Assembly: GCF_014196595.1 (NCBI RefSeq)
Contig: NZ_JACIEA010000001.1
Span: forward strand, 436,845-500,844
Reading direction: 5' to 3'
Origin: Sphingorhabdus rigui
GTDB taxonomy: Bacteria > Pseudomonadota > Alphaproteobacteria > Sphingomonadales > Sphingomonadaceae
Length of the DNA: 64,000 nucleotides
Below the pieces are notes generated by a model. It did not search any database. It had not been told where the DNA came from and saw only the letters and a program-made list of their open reading frames with translations. This document shows positions 8,430 through 17,079 of the stretch, piece by piece; positions within the stretch are counted from its first letter, which is position 1, and the number at the start of each line of letters is the position of its first letter. Both the position numbers and the translations under genes were made by a program.

Positions 8430-8582
8430 GCGAGGACGGGCGGTGCGAGACCAAAAGCAAACCACCCGTCCTCGCTGAGTGGGTTTTGAACGTGAGCGTA
8501 TATGAACCCGTGTTACCATAGTTCGCTAAAAAGCCGAAAGTCAGACCAGTTGGGGCGGTTTTTGCGAACCGCCCCTTTTTCT
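8430..8582 (+). ncRNA. Possible small RNA between two terminators
   Basis: Between the receptor terminator and the hydrolase gene there is a long hairpin with 15-nt arms (8430-8444 and 8461-8475, one mismatch, 16-nt loop) with no T-tract. After 75 unstructured-looking bases comes a strong intrinsic terminator (8552-8582). A transcript ending at that terminator would be about 150-170 nt, with a 5' hairpin. No reading frame of note is present. I do not recognise the sequence as a known RNA family. The alternative is that both hairpins are only back-up terminators for the receptor gene. Confidence 0.35.
8552..8582 (+). terminator. Rho-independent terminator upstream of the MBL hydrolase gene
   Basis: GGGGCGGTT (8552-8560) pairs perfectly with AACCGCCCC (8567-8575), with a 6-base loop and a TTTTT tail. 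It ends 28 bases before the hydrolase start, so the hydrolase must have a promoter overlapping or inside this element, or the terminator belongs to a small upstream transcript. Confidence 0.85.
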
Positions 8583-8610
8583 TTGCGCGACATTGCGCCA
8601 TAGCCAGTTC

Positions 8611-9522
8611 ATGACCAACTGGCCCGATAGCATAGAAGCTGGCGAAACTGAGCAGCACGAACCACTTGTGCGCCGCGTGCTCGCGCCCAATGCCTCGCCT
8701 TACACCTATACAGGCACGCAAACCTGGTTGGTTGGCGCAGGGTCCGATGTTGCAATTATCGACCCGGGCCCAGTCGGCAGCGGGATGAGCATTGGCGATC
8801 CGGCTGATATCAATGGCGAGGGGCATGTCGAGGCGATCTTGCGCGCTGTTGCCGGCAAGCGTGTCGCCGCCATTATGTGCACGCACACCCATCGCGATCA
8901 TTCGCCAGCGGCAGCGCCGTTAAAGGCCGCGACAGGCGCGCCAATCATCGGTTGTGCGCCGCTTGTCTTGCGCGACGATGGCCCGCGTTCCGATAGTGCT
9001 TTTGACCCGGATTATGCCCCTGACCGCATTCTTGCCGATGGAGAGCGTATTTCAGGCGACGGGTGGACTTTGGAAGCCGTCACGACCCCCGGCCACACGA
9101 GCAACCATATATGCTACGGACTGGTCGAGAGCGGGGCGTTGTTTACCGGCGACCATGTCATGAAATGGTCCACCAGTGTTGTCAGTCCGCCCGATGGCGA
9201 TATGAGCGACTATCTGGCGTCCTTGCAAAAATTATATGAGCGTACGGATCGCATTTATTACCCTGCGCATGGGCCAGCGGTCGAAAACCCAAGGCAGCTT
9301 GTGCGCGGCATGATTGGTCATCGTCGCCAGCGGGAACGCCAGATTCTGAAATTGCTTGAGGCAGGCGAGGGGCACATTCCCGACATGGTCGCTGCGATGT
9401 ATAAGGGTCTCGATCCGCGTTTGACGGGCGCTGCTGGCCGGTCAGTCTTGGCGCATCTCATCGATTTGCAAAATCAGGGCCGGGTCGCTGCCCAAGGCGA
9501 TGGTTGGCATTTAATCCCGTAA
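8611..9522 (+). CDS. MBL-fold metallo-hydrolase
   Basis: A 303-residue metallo-beta-lactamase-fold protein with the dinuclear zinc motif THTHRDH (H92, H94, D96, H97) and further ligands in TPGHTSNH and FTGDHVM. It is followed by a small winged-helix-like C-terminal region, as in LACTB2-type hydrolases (glyoxalase II-like or RNA-processing relatives). The reading frame extends upstream to a TTG at 8593, but the ATG at 8611 gives a normal N-terminus (MTNWPDSIEAG) and is preferred. The substrate cannot be told from sequence. It stands alone, followed by nadA in the same direction after about 110 bases. Confidence 0.88.
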   Translation: MTNWPDSIEAGETEQHEPLVRRVLAPNASPYTYTGTQTWLVGAGSDVAIIDPGPVGSGMSIGDPADINGEGHVEAILRAVAGKRVAAIMCTHTHRDHSPAAAPLKAATGAPIIGCAPLVLRDDGPRSDSAFDPDYAPDRILADGERISGDGWTLEAVTTPGHTSNHICYGLVESGALFTGDHVMKWSTSVVSPPDGDMSDYLASLQKLYERTDRIYYPAHGPAVENPRQLVRGMIGHRRQRERQILKLLEAGEGHIPDMVAAMYKGLDPRLTGAAGRSVLAHLIDLQNQGRVAAQGDGWHLIP

Positions 9523-9631
9523 AAAACACCGTAAAAGCGCCCGCCAGAACTTGTTTCGACCGGCCTTATCGACCACATAAGGCTTCACTCGAAGCGCAGA
9601 TGACAATGCTGCAACGCAAAGGTAGGACAGA

Positions 9632-10624
9632 ATGAACGCCCCTGTAGCCCGCGAAAATCTCCAAGGACTTGACCTGCTCGCTGAAATCCAGCGGCTGAAA
9701 AAAGAACGCAATGCTGTCATTCTCGCGCATTATTATCAAAAGCCGGAAATTCAGGACCTTGCCGATTTTGTGGGGGACTCGCTAGAACTCAGCAAGCGTG
9801 CGGCGGAAACCGACGCGGATGTTATCGCTTTTTGCGGCGTCAAGTTCATGGCCGAGACCGCCAAAATATTGAGCCCACAAAAGACCGTTATCTTGCCCGA
9901 TATGGCGGCGGGCTGTTCATTGGAAGACGCGTGCCCCCCCGGCAAATTTAAGGCGTTCCGGGAAGCACATCCCGACCATATCGCGCTGACCTACATCAAT
10001 TGTTCGGCGGAAGTGAAAGCGCTGTCCGATATCATCGTCACATCCTCAAGCGCCGAGACGATTTTGAGCCAAATTCCCCCCGAACAAAAAATCATTTTTG
10101 GACCTGACCGGCATTTGGGTGGCTATCTGAGCCGTAAGTTCAACCGCGACATGCTGTTGTGGCCGGGCGTGTGTATTGTGCATGAGGCGTTTTCGGAAAC
10201 CGAGCTGCTGAAACTGAAAGCGCAGCATCCCGGCGTTCCTGTGGCAGCGCACCCCGAATGCCCGCCGCATATCATCGATCATGCCGATTATGTCGGCAGC
10301 ACCAGCGGTATTTTGCAATATGCGCAGACGATAACCGGCGACACGCTCATCGTCGCAACCGAGCCGCACATCATTCACCAGATGGAAAAGGCGGAACCCA
10401 CCAAAACCTTCATCGGTGCGCCGGGGGCTGACGGCAACTGCGCGTGCAATATCTGCCCTTATATGGCGCTCAACACGATGGAGAAGCTGTATCTCGCGCT
10501 GCGCGACCTTCAGCCGCAGATTCATCTCGACGAAACCGTGCGTTTGGCCGCCAAGAAGAGCCTGGACCGGATGCTTGAAATGGCAAGCGGGACCGTCGGT
10601 AAAGGCGACCTTGGCAGGGCCTAG
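9632..10624 (+). CDS. nadA: Quinolinate synthase
   Basis: NadA condenses iminoaspartate with dihydroxyacetone phosphate to give quinolinate, the second step of de novo NAD synthesis. The 330-residue protein has the family signatures LAHYYQKPEIQDLADFVGDS, GCSLED, VHPE-like AHPECPPH and VGSTSGI. The three [4Fe-4S] cluster cysteines are probably C95 (MAAGCSL), C181 (GVCIVHEAF) and C275 (CNICPYMALN). It belongs to the long A-type group with oxygen-sensitive cluster chemistry. Its partners nadC and nadB lie 7 kb and 27 kb away rather than in one operon. The start follows a GGTAGGAC ribosome site. Confidence 0.97.
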   Translation: MNAPVARENLQGLDLLAEIQRLKKERNAVILAHYYQKPEIQDLADFVGDSLELSKRAAETDADVIAFCGVKFMAETAKILSPQKTVILPDMAAGCSLEDACPPGKFKAFREAHPDHIALTYINCSAEVKALSDIIVTSSSAETILSQIPPEQKIIFGPDRHLGGYLSRKFNRDMLLWPGVCIVHEAFSETELLKLKAQHPGVPVAAHPECPPHIIDHADYVGSTSGILQYAQTITGDTLIVATEPHIIHQMEKAEPTKTFIGAPGADGNCACNICPYMALNTMEKLYLALRDLQPQIHLDETVRLAAKKSLDRMLEMASGTVGKGDLGRA

Positions 10625-10748
10625 CCCAGTCTGTGGAGAATTTGTGCACTATTCGCTGGATGCTAAAAAGCGCCTTCATCTGACGTTCAGCGAAAAGCGT
10701 AAATATACCCTCGCATTCACCGTTATATCGATATAATACAGCCACGCG

Positions 10749-12857
10749 ATGCTTTTCCGGCGCTCCTCTTCTGACATTCCTTCGGATATTGACGGCCGTC
10801 TTGCGGCCTTCGATGAAAGCTATGCGCAGCGCTTTCCCGATGACCCACAGCCTTGGAATCCCGATGCCAAGCCAGCGTCGACACGGCGCCTTATCTTGGG
10901 CAAAACCCGCTGGTGGTGGTTTAGCCGAACTAGCGCGGCCATGCTTGGCCTGTTCATATTGTTGATATTGTGGCTTGCGATTACGGCGCCATTGTCAAAG
11001 TCGCTTCAGCCCATTGCACCGCCGCGCATTACGCTGCTGGCGTCCGATGGTACGCCAATCGCGCGGAACGGCGCTATCGTCGACAAACCGGTTGATGTTG
11101 GCACGCTGCCCCCGCATGTGGTGCAGGCGTTTTTGTCCATCGAAGATCGCCGATTTTATTCGCATTTTGGTATCGACCCTCGCGGCCTTGCGCGTGCGTT
11201 TTGGTCGAATGCGTTTGGCAGCGGAATGACGCAGGGCGGCAGCACCATTACGCAGCAGCTCGCGAAATTTACGTTTCTGACGCCGGAGCGCAGCCTGACG
11301 CGCAAGGCGCGCGAGATGCTCATCGCCTTCTGGTTGGAAGGGCGTTTGACGAAGGACGAAATTCTTGAGCGTTATTTGTCGAACGTCTATTTTGGCGACA
11401 ATGTCTACGGCCTGCGCGCAGCGTCTTTACATTATTTCTACCGGCAACCCGAGCGCCTGACGCTCAGCCAGGCGGTGATGCTTGCCGGACTTGTACAGGC
11501 ACCATCGCGGCTTGCCCCGACAAAGAACCCCGAACGCGCGGCGAAGCGGGCGCAATTGGTGCTGAATGCAATGGTCGCCAATAATGTCATTACGCGGGCC
11601 AAGGCCGACGCAACACCGGTCGCGCGGCTTGACGTTCGCGTTCGCGAAACGCTGCCCACCGGAACCTATTTTGCAGATTGGGCCATTCCCCAGGCACGGC
11701 TGATGACCGACAGCGGCTATGCCGACGTCAGGATTACCACGACATTGGATGCGCGATTGCAGAATATCGCCCGCAAGGTTGTCGCGCGATCCGCCGTTGG
11801 CAATGCCCAAATCGCGCTCGTTGCGATGCGCCCCAATGGCGAAGTCGTCGCCATGGTCGGTGGCCGAAGCTATAAGGACTCCGCGTTTAACCGCGCGACG
11901 CAGGCAAAACGGCAACCCGGTTCGACCTTCAAACTGTTTGTCTATCTGGCGGCGCTCCGGTCGGGGATGACGCCTGAATCGTTGATTGCCGATACGCCGA
12001 TCAATGAAGGCGCGTATCGCCCCAAAAATTCGGGACAAAATTACCGCGGTGACATTACGCTGGAGCAGGCATTTGCCCAGTCAAGCAACGTGGCTGCGGT
12101 CCGTCTATATCAAAAAGTTGGCGGCGAAGCGGTGGCGCGCGCGGCAACGGATCTGGGCGTGCGCAGTCCGTTAACGATGGACCAGAGCATGGCGCTGGGC
12201 AGTTCGGGCCTGACGCTAATGGAGTTGACCGCTGCCTATGCTGGTGTGGCGGGGAACCAATGGCCCGTTGAACCGCACGCGATCAAACGCGAAGAACAAG
12301 GCTGGATCGAGTGGCTGTTTTACGGACCGCGTTCATTCAGCAGCCGTACGCACCGGATGTTGCTCGATTTGCTGGGTGCGACGGTCAATAAGGGAACCGG
12401 ACGCGCGGCGCGGCTGTCGATCCCCGCTTATGGTAAAACGGGAACGAGCCAAGACAATCGCGATGCATTATTTGTCGGATTTGCCGGTAACCTCGTGGTC
12501 GGTGTCTGGATTGGCAATGATGACAATACCCCGCTCCGCGGCGTCAACGGCGGCGGTTTGCCGGCGCGCATCTGGCGCGATTTCATGGCGCAGTCGATCC
12601 GCAATGCGGCGCCTGCGGCAAGGCCTAAGCCGCGGCAGCAACCTGACCCCGAAGGTCCGATTGAGCCGTTGGATTTACCGGAGCTTAGCGAACTTCCAGT
12701 CGATGTTGGCAATGCCGAAGTCCGGATTGACCAAGGCCAAGGTGTGACCGTGAACGCCGAGGTCGGCGGTATGCCGGTGGAGGTCAAGCTTGACCGTGGC
12801 GGCGTGAATATTCAGCCTGCGCCGCCTGAAACCCGGCCAGCGCAAGGCCCGCGATGA
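10749..12857 (+). CDS. Class A penicillin-binding protein (PBP1A family)
   Basis: A bifunctional peptidoglycan synthase of 702 residues, anchored in the inner membrane by one segment (about 62-82). The GT51 glycosyltransferase domain shows EDRRFYSHFGID (catalytic E132), GGSTITQQLAK and a KAREMLIAFWLE box. The transpeptidase domain shows STFK (S392), SSN (445-447) and KTG (563-565). The C-terminal ~90 residues are Pro-rich and acidic, a low-complexity tail. A TATAAT-like hexamer sits at 10732-10737. The stop overlaps the start of the following trypsin-like protease gene by 4 nt, so the two are probably co-translated, suggesting the protease acts in the envelope. Confidence 0.95.
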   Translation: MLFRRSSSDIPSDIDGRLAAFDESYAQRFPDDPQPWNPDAKPASTRRLILGKTRWWWFSRTSAAMLGLFILLILWLAITAPLSKSLQPIAPPRITLLASDGTPIARNGAIVDKPVDVGTLPPHVVQAFLSIEDRRFYSHFGIDPRGLARAFWSNAFGSGMTQGGSTITQQLAKFTFLTPERSLTRKAREMLIAFWLEGRLTKDEILERYLSNVYFGDNVYGLRAASLHYFYRQPERLTLSQAVMLAGLVQAPSRLAPTKNPERAAKRAQLVLNAMVANNVITRAKADATPVARLDVRVRETLPTGTYFADWAIPQARLMTDSGYADVRITTTLDARLQNIARKVVARSAVGNAQIALVAMRPNGEVVAMVGGRSYKDSAFNRATQAKRQPGSTFKLFVYLAALRSGMTPESLIADTPINEGAYRPKNSGQNYRGDITLEQAFAQSSNVAAVRLYQKVGGEAVARAATDLGVRSPLTMDQSMALGSSGLTLMELTAAYAGVAGNQWPVEPHAIKREEQGWIEWLFYGPRSFSSRTHRMLLDLLGATVNKGTGRAARLSIPAYGKTGTSQDNRDALFVGFAGNLVVGVWIGNDDNTPLRGVNGGGLPARIWRDFMAQSIRNAAPAARPKPRQQPDPEGPIEPLDLPELSELPVDVGNAEVRIDQGQGVTVNAEVGGMPVEVKLDRGGVNIQPAPPETRPAQGPR

Positions 12858-14413
12858 TGGTCGTCCGGTCCTTGTATTCACACATAAAAAAACTCGCGCT
12901 CGCACTGGCATGTGTTCTCGGCGCGATCGCCGCAACCCCGGTCTATGCAGATGCGAGTGATATTAGCGCTGCCGCACGCAGTGTTGTGCGCATCGTCGTT
13001 TTTAGCTCCGCAGAAGGCCAGCAGACCATTGTCAGCATTGGCTCTGGTGTGGTTGTTGACCGCAACAAGGTTATTACCAACGCCCATGTCGTGGAACAGG
13101 CGCGCTTCGACGACAGTGTAGAAATTGTCGTTGTACCCTCTGACGGGACACAAAGCTATCGCGCCAGGGTATCCGCCGTGGTCGCGCGCAAGGACCTTGC
13201 GCTTCTGCAGCTTTCTTCCGGCGCGTTGGTCCCAGCGAGCATATTTGCGGGCACGGTATCCGATGGCGCGGATGTCTTCGCAATTGGCTACCCGGCCAGC
13301 GTGGATGTCGCGCTTGAACAAAGCGAGGCCGACGTGCTGCGCCCTCAACCGCCCGTTAAAACGCGGGGGACCATTTCCTCAGGCCGGACATCGAAGTCCG
13401 TTGAATCGCTTTTGCACACCGCGCCTATTGCACCGGGCAATAGCGGCGGGCCAATTGTTGATGCATGCGGCCGCGTTGTTGGTATCAACAGCTTTGGCTC
13501 GGTCGCGAACGACGGCGGCGCCGAGTTTTACTTCGCCATTTCAACGCGCGAGCTTGCGGCATTTCTCGACAATCAAGGCGTGGCATTCCGGACGGTTCGT
13601 GGCGATTGCCGCTCGGTCGCGGAATTGACCCGCGCTGAGGCGGAGCTTGAAGCGGCGACTCGCGCCAAGGTTGAGAAAGAAGCACGCGTCGCCGCTGAAT
13701 TGCAACGCAGCCGTGAAGGCAAAGTGCGCAGTGACGCCGAACACGCCGTGATATCGGCCCGCGAAAACCACATTGCGCTTGCGGTTTTGCTGCTGGTCTT
13801 AAGTGCCGTCGCCGGCGGCGCAGCGTGGCAATTTTCGGAGCGTGCGCAAAATGACCGTTTCAAGGCGGCTGCCGCTGCGGGCGCGATATTACTGGTTTCG
13901 GCCGTCGGTATTTTTGCAGCGCGCCCCTCTTTCGACGAAGTCGATGACAGGGTGCGTGCGGCCCTAACTGCCGATGCGCCGCACGACAACGCGGTCAAAG
14001 CGGCCGTGACGGAAGTGGCCAAAATATGCGTGCTGCAGCCCGAACGCAGCCGTATCACCATGTCTGATACCGCCGATGTTGATTTCACATGGCGGCCGGA
14101 CGGATGCGTGAACGGCCGCACGCAATATGTGGAAAGCGGCGGGCGATGGGTCCGAAGCTTTGTGCCGAACAATGATGCACAGATTTCGGTGACGAGTTAC
14201 GCCCCCGACACCAACATCTATCGTATTGAGCGTTTTCTGCCGGGTACAGATGCCATGCGGTCCGCCCGCGAAGCGCGCCAGCGTTATGACGTGAAGACAT
14301 GTACGACGGACGCCAGTCAGCTGACCAATATCGACAATATGAATAAGGCGATTGCCGCACAATTGCCGCCCGCCCCGAACGAGATATTGCTGTTCACCTG
14401 CACTGACCGATGA
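12854..14413 (+). CDS. Membrane-bound trypsin-like serine protease
   Basis: A 519-residue exported protein: a signal peptide (residues 1-32, cleavage near VYA-DA), then a trypsin-like domain with H78 (TNAHVV), D114 (RKDLALLQ) and S197 (PGNSGGP), the DegP/HtrA-type triad. A charged helical stretch that may form a coiled coil (about 255-300) follows, then two hydrophobic segments (about 306-325 and 338-356) and a C-terminal domain I do not recognise. There is no PDZ domain, which distinguishes it from DegP. It overlaps the PBP gene by 4 nt and is followed by a lipoprotein gene. The architecture suggests an envelope protease with a cytoplasmic or periplasmic sensor part; the target is unknown. 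Confidence 0.85.
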   Translation: MMVVRSLYSHIKKLALALACVLGAIAATPVYADASDISAAARSVVRIVVFSSAEGQQTIVSIGSGVVVDRNKVITNAHVVEQARFDDSVEIVVVPSDGTQSYRARVSAVVARKDLALLQLSSGALVPASIFAGTVSDGADVFAIGYPASVDVALEQSEADVLRPQPPVKTRGTISSGRTSKSVESLLHTAPIAPGNSGGPIVDACGRVVGINSFGSVANDGGAEFYFAISTRELAAFLDNQGVAFRTVRGDCRSVAELTRAEAELEAATRAKVEKEARVAAELQRSREGKVRSDAEHAVISARENHIALAVLLLVLSAVAGGAAWQFSERAQNDRFKAAAAAGAILLVSAVGIFAARPSFDEVDDRVRAALTADAPHDNAVKAAVTEVAKICVLQPERSRITMSDTADVDFTWRPDGCVNGRTQYVESGGRWVRSFVPNNDAQISVTSYAPDTNIYRIERFLPGTDAMRSAREARQRYDVKTCTTDASQLTNIDNMNKAIAAQLPPAPNEILLFTCTDR

Positions 14414-14455
14414 ATCGTGGATTGTGCACCGCGACATTCTGATTATGGTGGCCGC

Positions 14456-15910
14456 ATGACCCGTTTGCTGCCGTTTTTGCTTTTGTTGCTGTCGGCTATA
14501 CTTGCCGGTTGTTCGCAGGGCGTCGACAATGAACGTGTCCGTGTAGACGTGATTGAGGAGCGCCCCAAGCCGTTCAACGTGTCTGCTGTGCCATTGCCGC
14601 TCGCCTCTGCCTATCTGCGCAGTGCCACGGCGCAGGGGCTTGTTACCTTCGACGAAAAAGGCCGCGTTGCGCCGGGGTTGGCGAGCCGCTGGATCGTTAA
14701 TGATGACGGTATGAGTTATATTTTCCGCCTGAACAAAGCGCGGTGGAACGATGGGCGTGAACTAAACTCGCAAGAGGTCGCGCAGCTTTTGACCCGGCGC
14801 ATAAGTGAACTCAAAAAGGGCCGTATGGGGTCAGAGCTTGCCGTCATTGACCGCGTCGTCGCAATGACAGGCAAGGTCGTTGAAATCCGGCTGAAGGCCC
14901 CGATGCCTTATTTGCTTGAGCTGCTTGCTTTGCCCGAATTCGGATTGTTACGTCGCGGTGCCGGGTCCGGCCCGATGCAGGCCAAGAAATTGGGTCAGGC
15001 CATGCAGTTGCGGCGCAATGAAACCGATGCCGAGGGGGCGACGGTTCTTGGCCCCGCAACCGTTACGCTCCGCCGGGGCGAAGCTTCGCTGGTGCTCGCG
15101 CGTTATGTGCTTGGGCAGACCGATTTGATTGAGGGTGGCCGGTTTGAAACCTTCCCGTTGCTCGAAGCGGCAAAGATCAATGCCAATGAGATCCAGTTTG
15201 ATGCTGTCCCGGGTTTGTTTGGATTGATGGTGGTGCAGGCTGGACCCTTTTTAGCGAACAAGGACAACCGGACCGCGATCGCGATGGCCATTGACCGGCC
15301 AAAGTTGCTCACAGCTTTCGACATTGTTGCATGGCGCGAAACGGTCACGCTGGTGCCCGAAAGCTTACCGAACCGCGCGGACATTGCTCGGCCCGATTGG
15401 GCGGCGCCATCCATGGACCAAAGGCGATCCATGGCGGCGGCAAGCATTGCAAACTGGAAGCGCGCGAACGGGGCCATCCGGCCTTTGCGGGTTGCCCTGC
15501 CACGAGGGTATGGCAGCCGCATATTTTTTGCGCGCCTGCGCGCTGATCTGGCGGCCGTGGGTGTCGATATTGAGCGGGTGACCGCCGATCGGCCACATGA
15601 CCTGCGTTTGATTGACCTGACGGCGCAGCAATCCAGCCCTGCATGGTATCTGGACCAATTGTCCTGCAAATTTGCCGCGATCTGCAGCGCGCGGGCGGAT
15701 GCAATTGTCGCAGAGGCGCGCATGACCAAGGACATGGCAATGCGCGCGCAATTATTGGGGCAGGCTGAGGCTGAAATGCAATCCACGGTTGGCTTTATTC
15801 CGATTGCCAATCCGCTGCGCTGGTCGGTCGTGCGGCCGGGGCTTTTGGGGCACTTTGCCAACGGACGGGGCTGGCACCTGTTGCAATATCTCGGGCGGGA
15901 CCCAACATAG
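14456..15910 (+). CDS. Peptide-type ABC substrate-binding lipoprotein (SBP family 5), orphan
   Basis: A 484-residue protein with a lipoprotein signal (MTRLLPFLLLLLSAILAGC; lipobox LAGC). The body resembles solute-binding family 5 (oligopeptide/nickel binders): GLVTFDEKGRVAPGLASRW, an internal FRLNKARWNDGRELNSQEV block and AIAMAIDRPKLL near the middle. Upstream in-frame codons exist, but the ATG at 14456 gives the signal sequence directly. No permease or ATPase genes are nearby, so it may be a sensor or a chaperone-like binder for cell-wall peptides, in keeping with its PBP and protease neighbours. The solute is unknown. Confidence 0.82.
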   Translation: MTRLLPFLLLLLSAILAGCSQGVDNERVRVDVIEERPKPFNVSAVPLPLASAYLRSATAQGLVTFDEKGRVAPGLASRWIVNDDGMSYIFRLNKARWNDGRELNSQEVAQLLTRRISELKKGRMGSELAVIDRVVAMTGKVVEIRLKAPMPYLLELLALPEFGLLRRGAGSGPMQAKKLGQAMQLRRNETDAEGATVLGPATVTLRRGEASLVLARYVLGQTDLIEGGRFETFPLLEAAKINANEIQFDAVPGLFGLMVVQAGPFLANKDNRTAIAMAIDRPKLLTAFDIVAWRETVTLVPESLPNRADIARPDWAAPSMDQRRSMAAASIANWKRANGAIRPLRVALPRGYGSRIFFARLRADLAAVGVDIERVTADRPHDLRLIDLTAQQSSPAWYLDQLSCKFAAICSARADAIVAEARMTKDMAMRAQLLGQAEAEMQSTVGFIPIANPLRWSVVRPGLLGHFANGRGWHLLQYLGRDPT

Positions 15911-15923
15911 GTCCAAAGGAGTT

Positions 15924-16352
15924 ATGCCAGTGCCGATTTCGCAGGAACAGTTTGCGCACATTGCCAAGGATCTGTCCGGAATGGGCAACGACCCACGGGC
16001 CGTTCGCATGCGCGTTGAGGCGCTCGAAAAGGTGCTTGAACGGGCCTTTCATATTCCCGGCACCAAAATTCCGGTCGGTTTAGACACCGTCATCGGTTTG
16101 GTGCCGGTCTTGGGCGATCTCGTGACCGCAGCCATGGGCGCTTATATCGTCTGGGAAGGCCGCAATCTGGGCATGTCGAAATGGCAGCTGCTGCGCATGA
16201 GCGCGAACATCGGCATTGATACCGCGATTGGCGCGGTACCATTTTTGGGCGATGCCTTTGACTTGGTGTGGCGGTCAAATACGAAAAACCTGAAGATCAT
16301 CCGCAAGCATCTGGACAAACATCATCCGTCCACGCGGATCATCGAGCGTTAA
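15924..16352 (+). CDS. DUF4112 domain protein
   Basis: A 142-residue small protein of the DUF4112 family, with the typical IPVGLDTVIGLVPVLGD and GAVPFLGDAFDLVWRSNTKN blocks. These form short hydrophobic hairpins separated by a hydrophobic segment (about 55-75), consistent with membrane association. The start at 15924 follows an AAAGGA ribosome site and lies 13 bases after the lipoprotein stop, so it is probably the last gene of the PBP-protease-lipoprotein run. Its end overlaps the convergent RNase T2 gene by 14 bases. The function of this family is unknown. Confidence 0.88.
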   Translation: MPVPISQEQFAHIAKDLSGMGNDPRAVRMRVEALEKVLERAFHIPGTKIPVGLDTVIGLVPVLGDLVTAAMGAYIVWEGRNLGMSKWQLLRMSANIGIDTAIGAVPFLGDAFDLVWRSNTKNLKIIRKHLDKHHPSTRIIER

Positions 16353-17079
16353 CGCCGCGCCAGATTTTGACGTGCGCCGTGCGTGATGCAACCCGGGTAA
16401 AGCTGGGGCATCGCCGTGGTTTGAATGTGCGGTCTAGGCAAATGCGTATTTCTTGAAGCCAGCCTTTCGGGCTGACCTTTACCGTCACCGAGTCCGCAGG
16501 CATGCCGTCGTTCAATTCGGCAAATCTCTCGGCGATCGTCGCTGCGGTCAATGGCGTTCCGCGTTCTGGCTCACGCGAAAGCCGCGCCATGTCGGGAAAC
16601 TCAATCGCGTTGAACAGCAGCCGCGCCGCACCGAAATAAGCTTCCGGCGTTTTGGCGATGCAGCTGCCATGCTTGGCCCATTGGTGCTGCAGCAATTGCG
16701 GGGAAGGGCTCAGGCAGATGTTGTTGCCAATGGTCTGCCGTGGCAGCACGCCCACCGGCCGGCAGTATTGCGGATAATTTGCGCCCTTTGCTTCGGGCCA
16801 GAGGCCATGAAGAATGAAGCCGAAGTCGCCAATTGTGCCTGAACATTGGAACCGCATCGCCGGGTCGCGTTCCCGCCCGCGGCAAAATTCGGGGCTCCAG
16901 CTTAATGCCAGAATATAGCCCGCAATCGCGGTGCGCCGGACCTGATTAGGTGACGGAAGCTCCAATGCTGGGCGCGGCAGATAATGTGTGGGCTGGCACT
17001 GCCATGCTTGCGCCAGCGCCGGTGCTGGCGACAGGCACGCGGCCGCGCCTAAAAGGACAAGGCCGCTAAGCCTGCGCAA
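16339..17079 (-). CDS. Secreted ribonuclease T2
   Basis: A 246-residue secreted endoribonuclease that cuts single-stranded RNA through a 2',3'-cyclic phosphate intermediate. It has a signal peptide ending near ALA-QA, CAS motif 1 (FILHGLWPE, H91) and CAS motif 2 (HQWAKHGSC, with H132, K136 and H137). Several cysteines would form disulfides in the periplasm. It probably serves in RNA scavenging. Its start overlaps the nadC stop by 14 bases in the same direction, so it is co-transcribed with nadC. Confidence 0.93.
   Translation of the reverse strand: MRRLSGLVLLGAAACLSPAPALAQAWQCQPTHYLPRPALELPSPNQVRRTAIAGYILALSWSPEFCRGRERDPAMRFQCSGTIGDFGFILHGLWPEAKGANYPQYCRPVGVLPRQTIGNNICLSPSPQLLQHQWAKHGSCIAKTPEAYFGAARLLFNAIEFPDMARLSREPERGTPLTAATIAERFAELNDGMPADSVTVKVSPKGWLQEIRICLDRTFKPRRCPSFTRVASRTAHVKIWRGVNAR

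Noticed and set aside
10732-10737. TATAAT hexamer upstream of the PBP gene as a strong promoter
   Set aside because: There is no matching -35 element at 16-18 bases; I mention it only as a weak hint in the gene entry.
16339-17079. RNase T2 gene as part of an anti-phage or toxin system
   Set aside because: It has a normal secretion signal and overlaps nadC; no immunity or delivery genes are present. It reads as an ordinary secreted nuclease.
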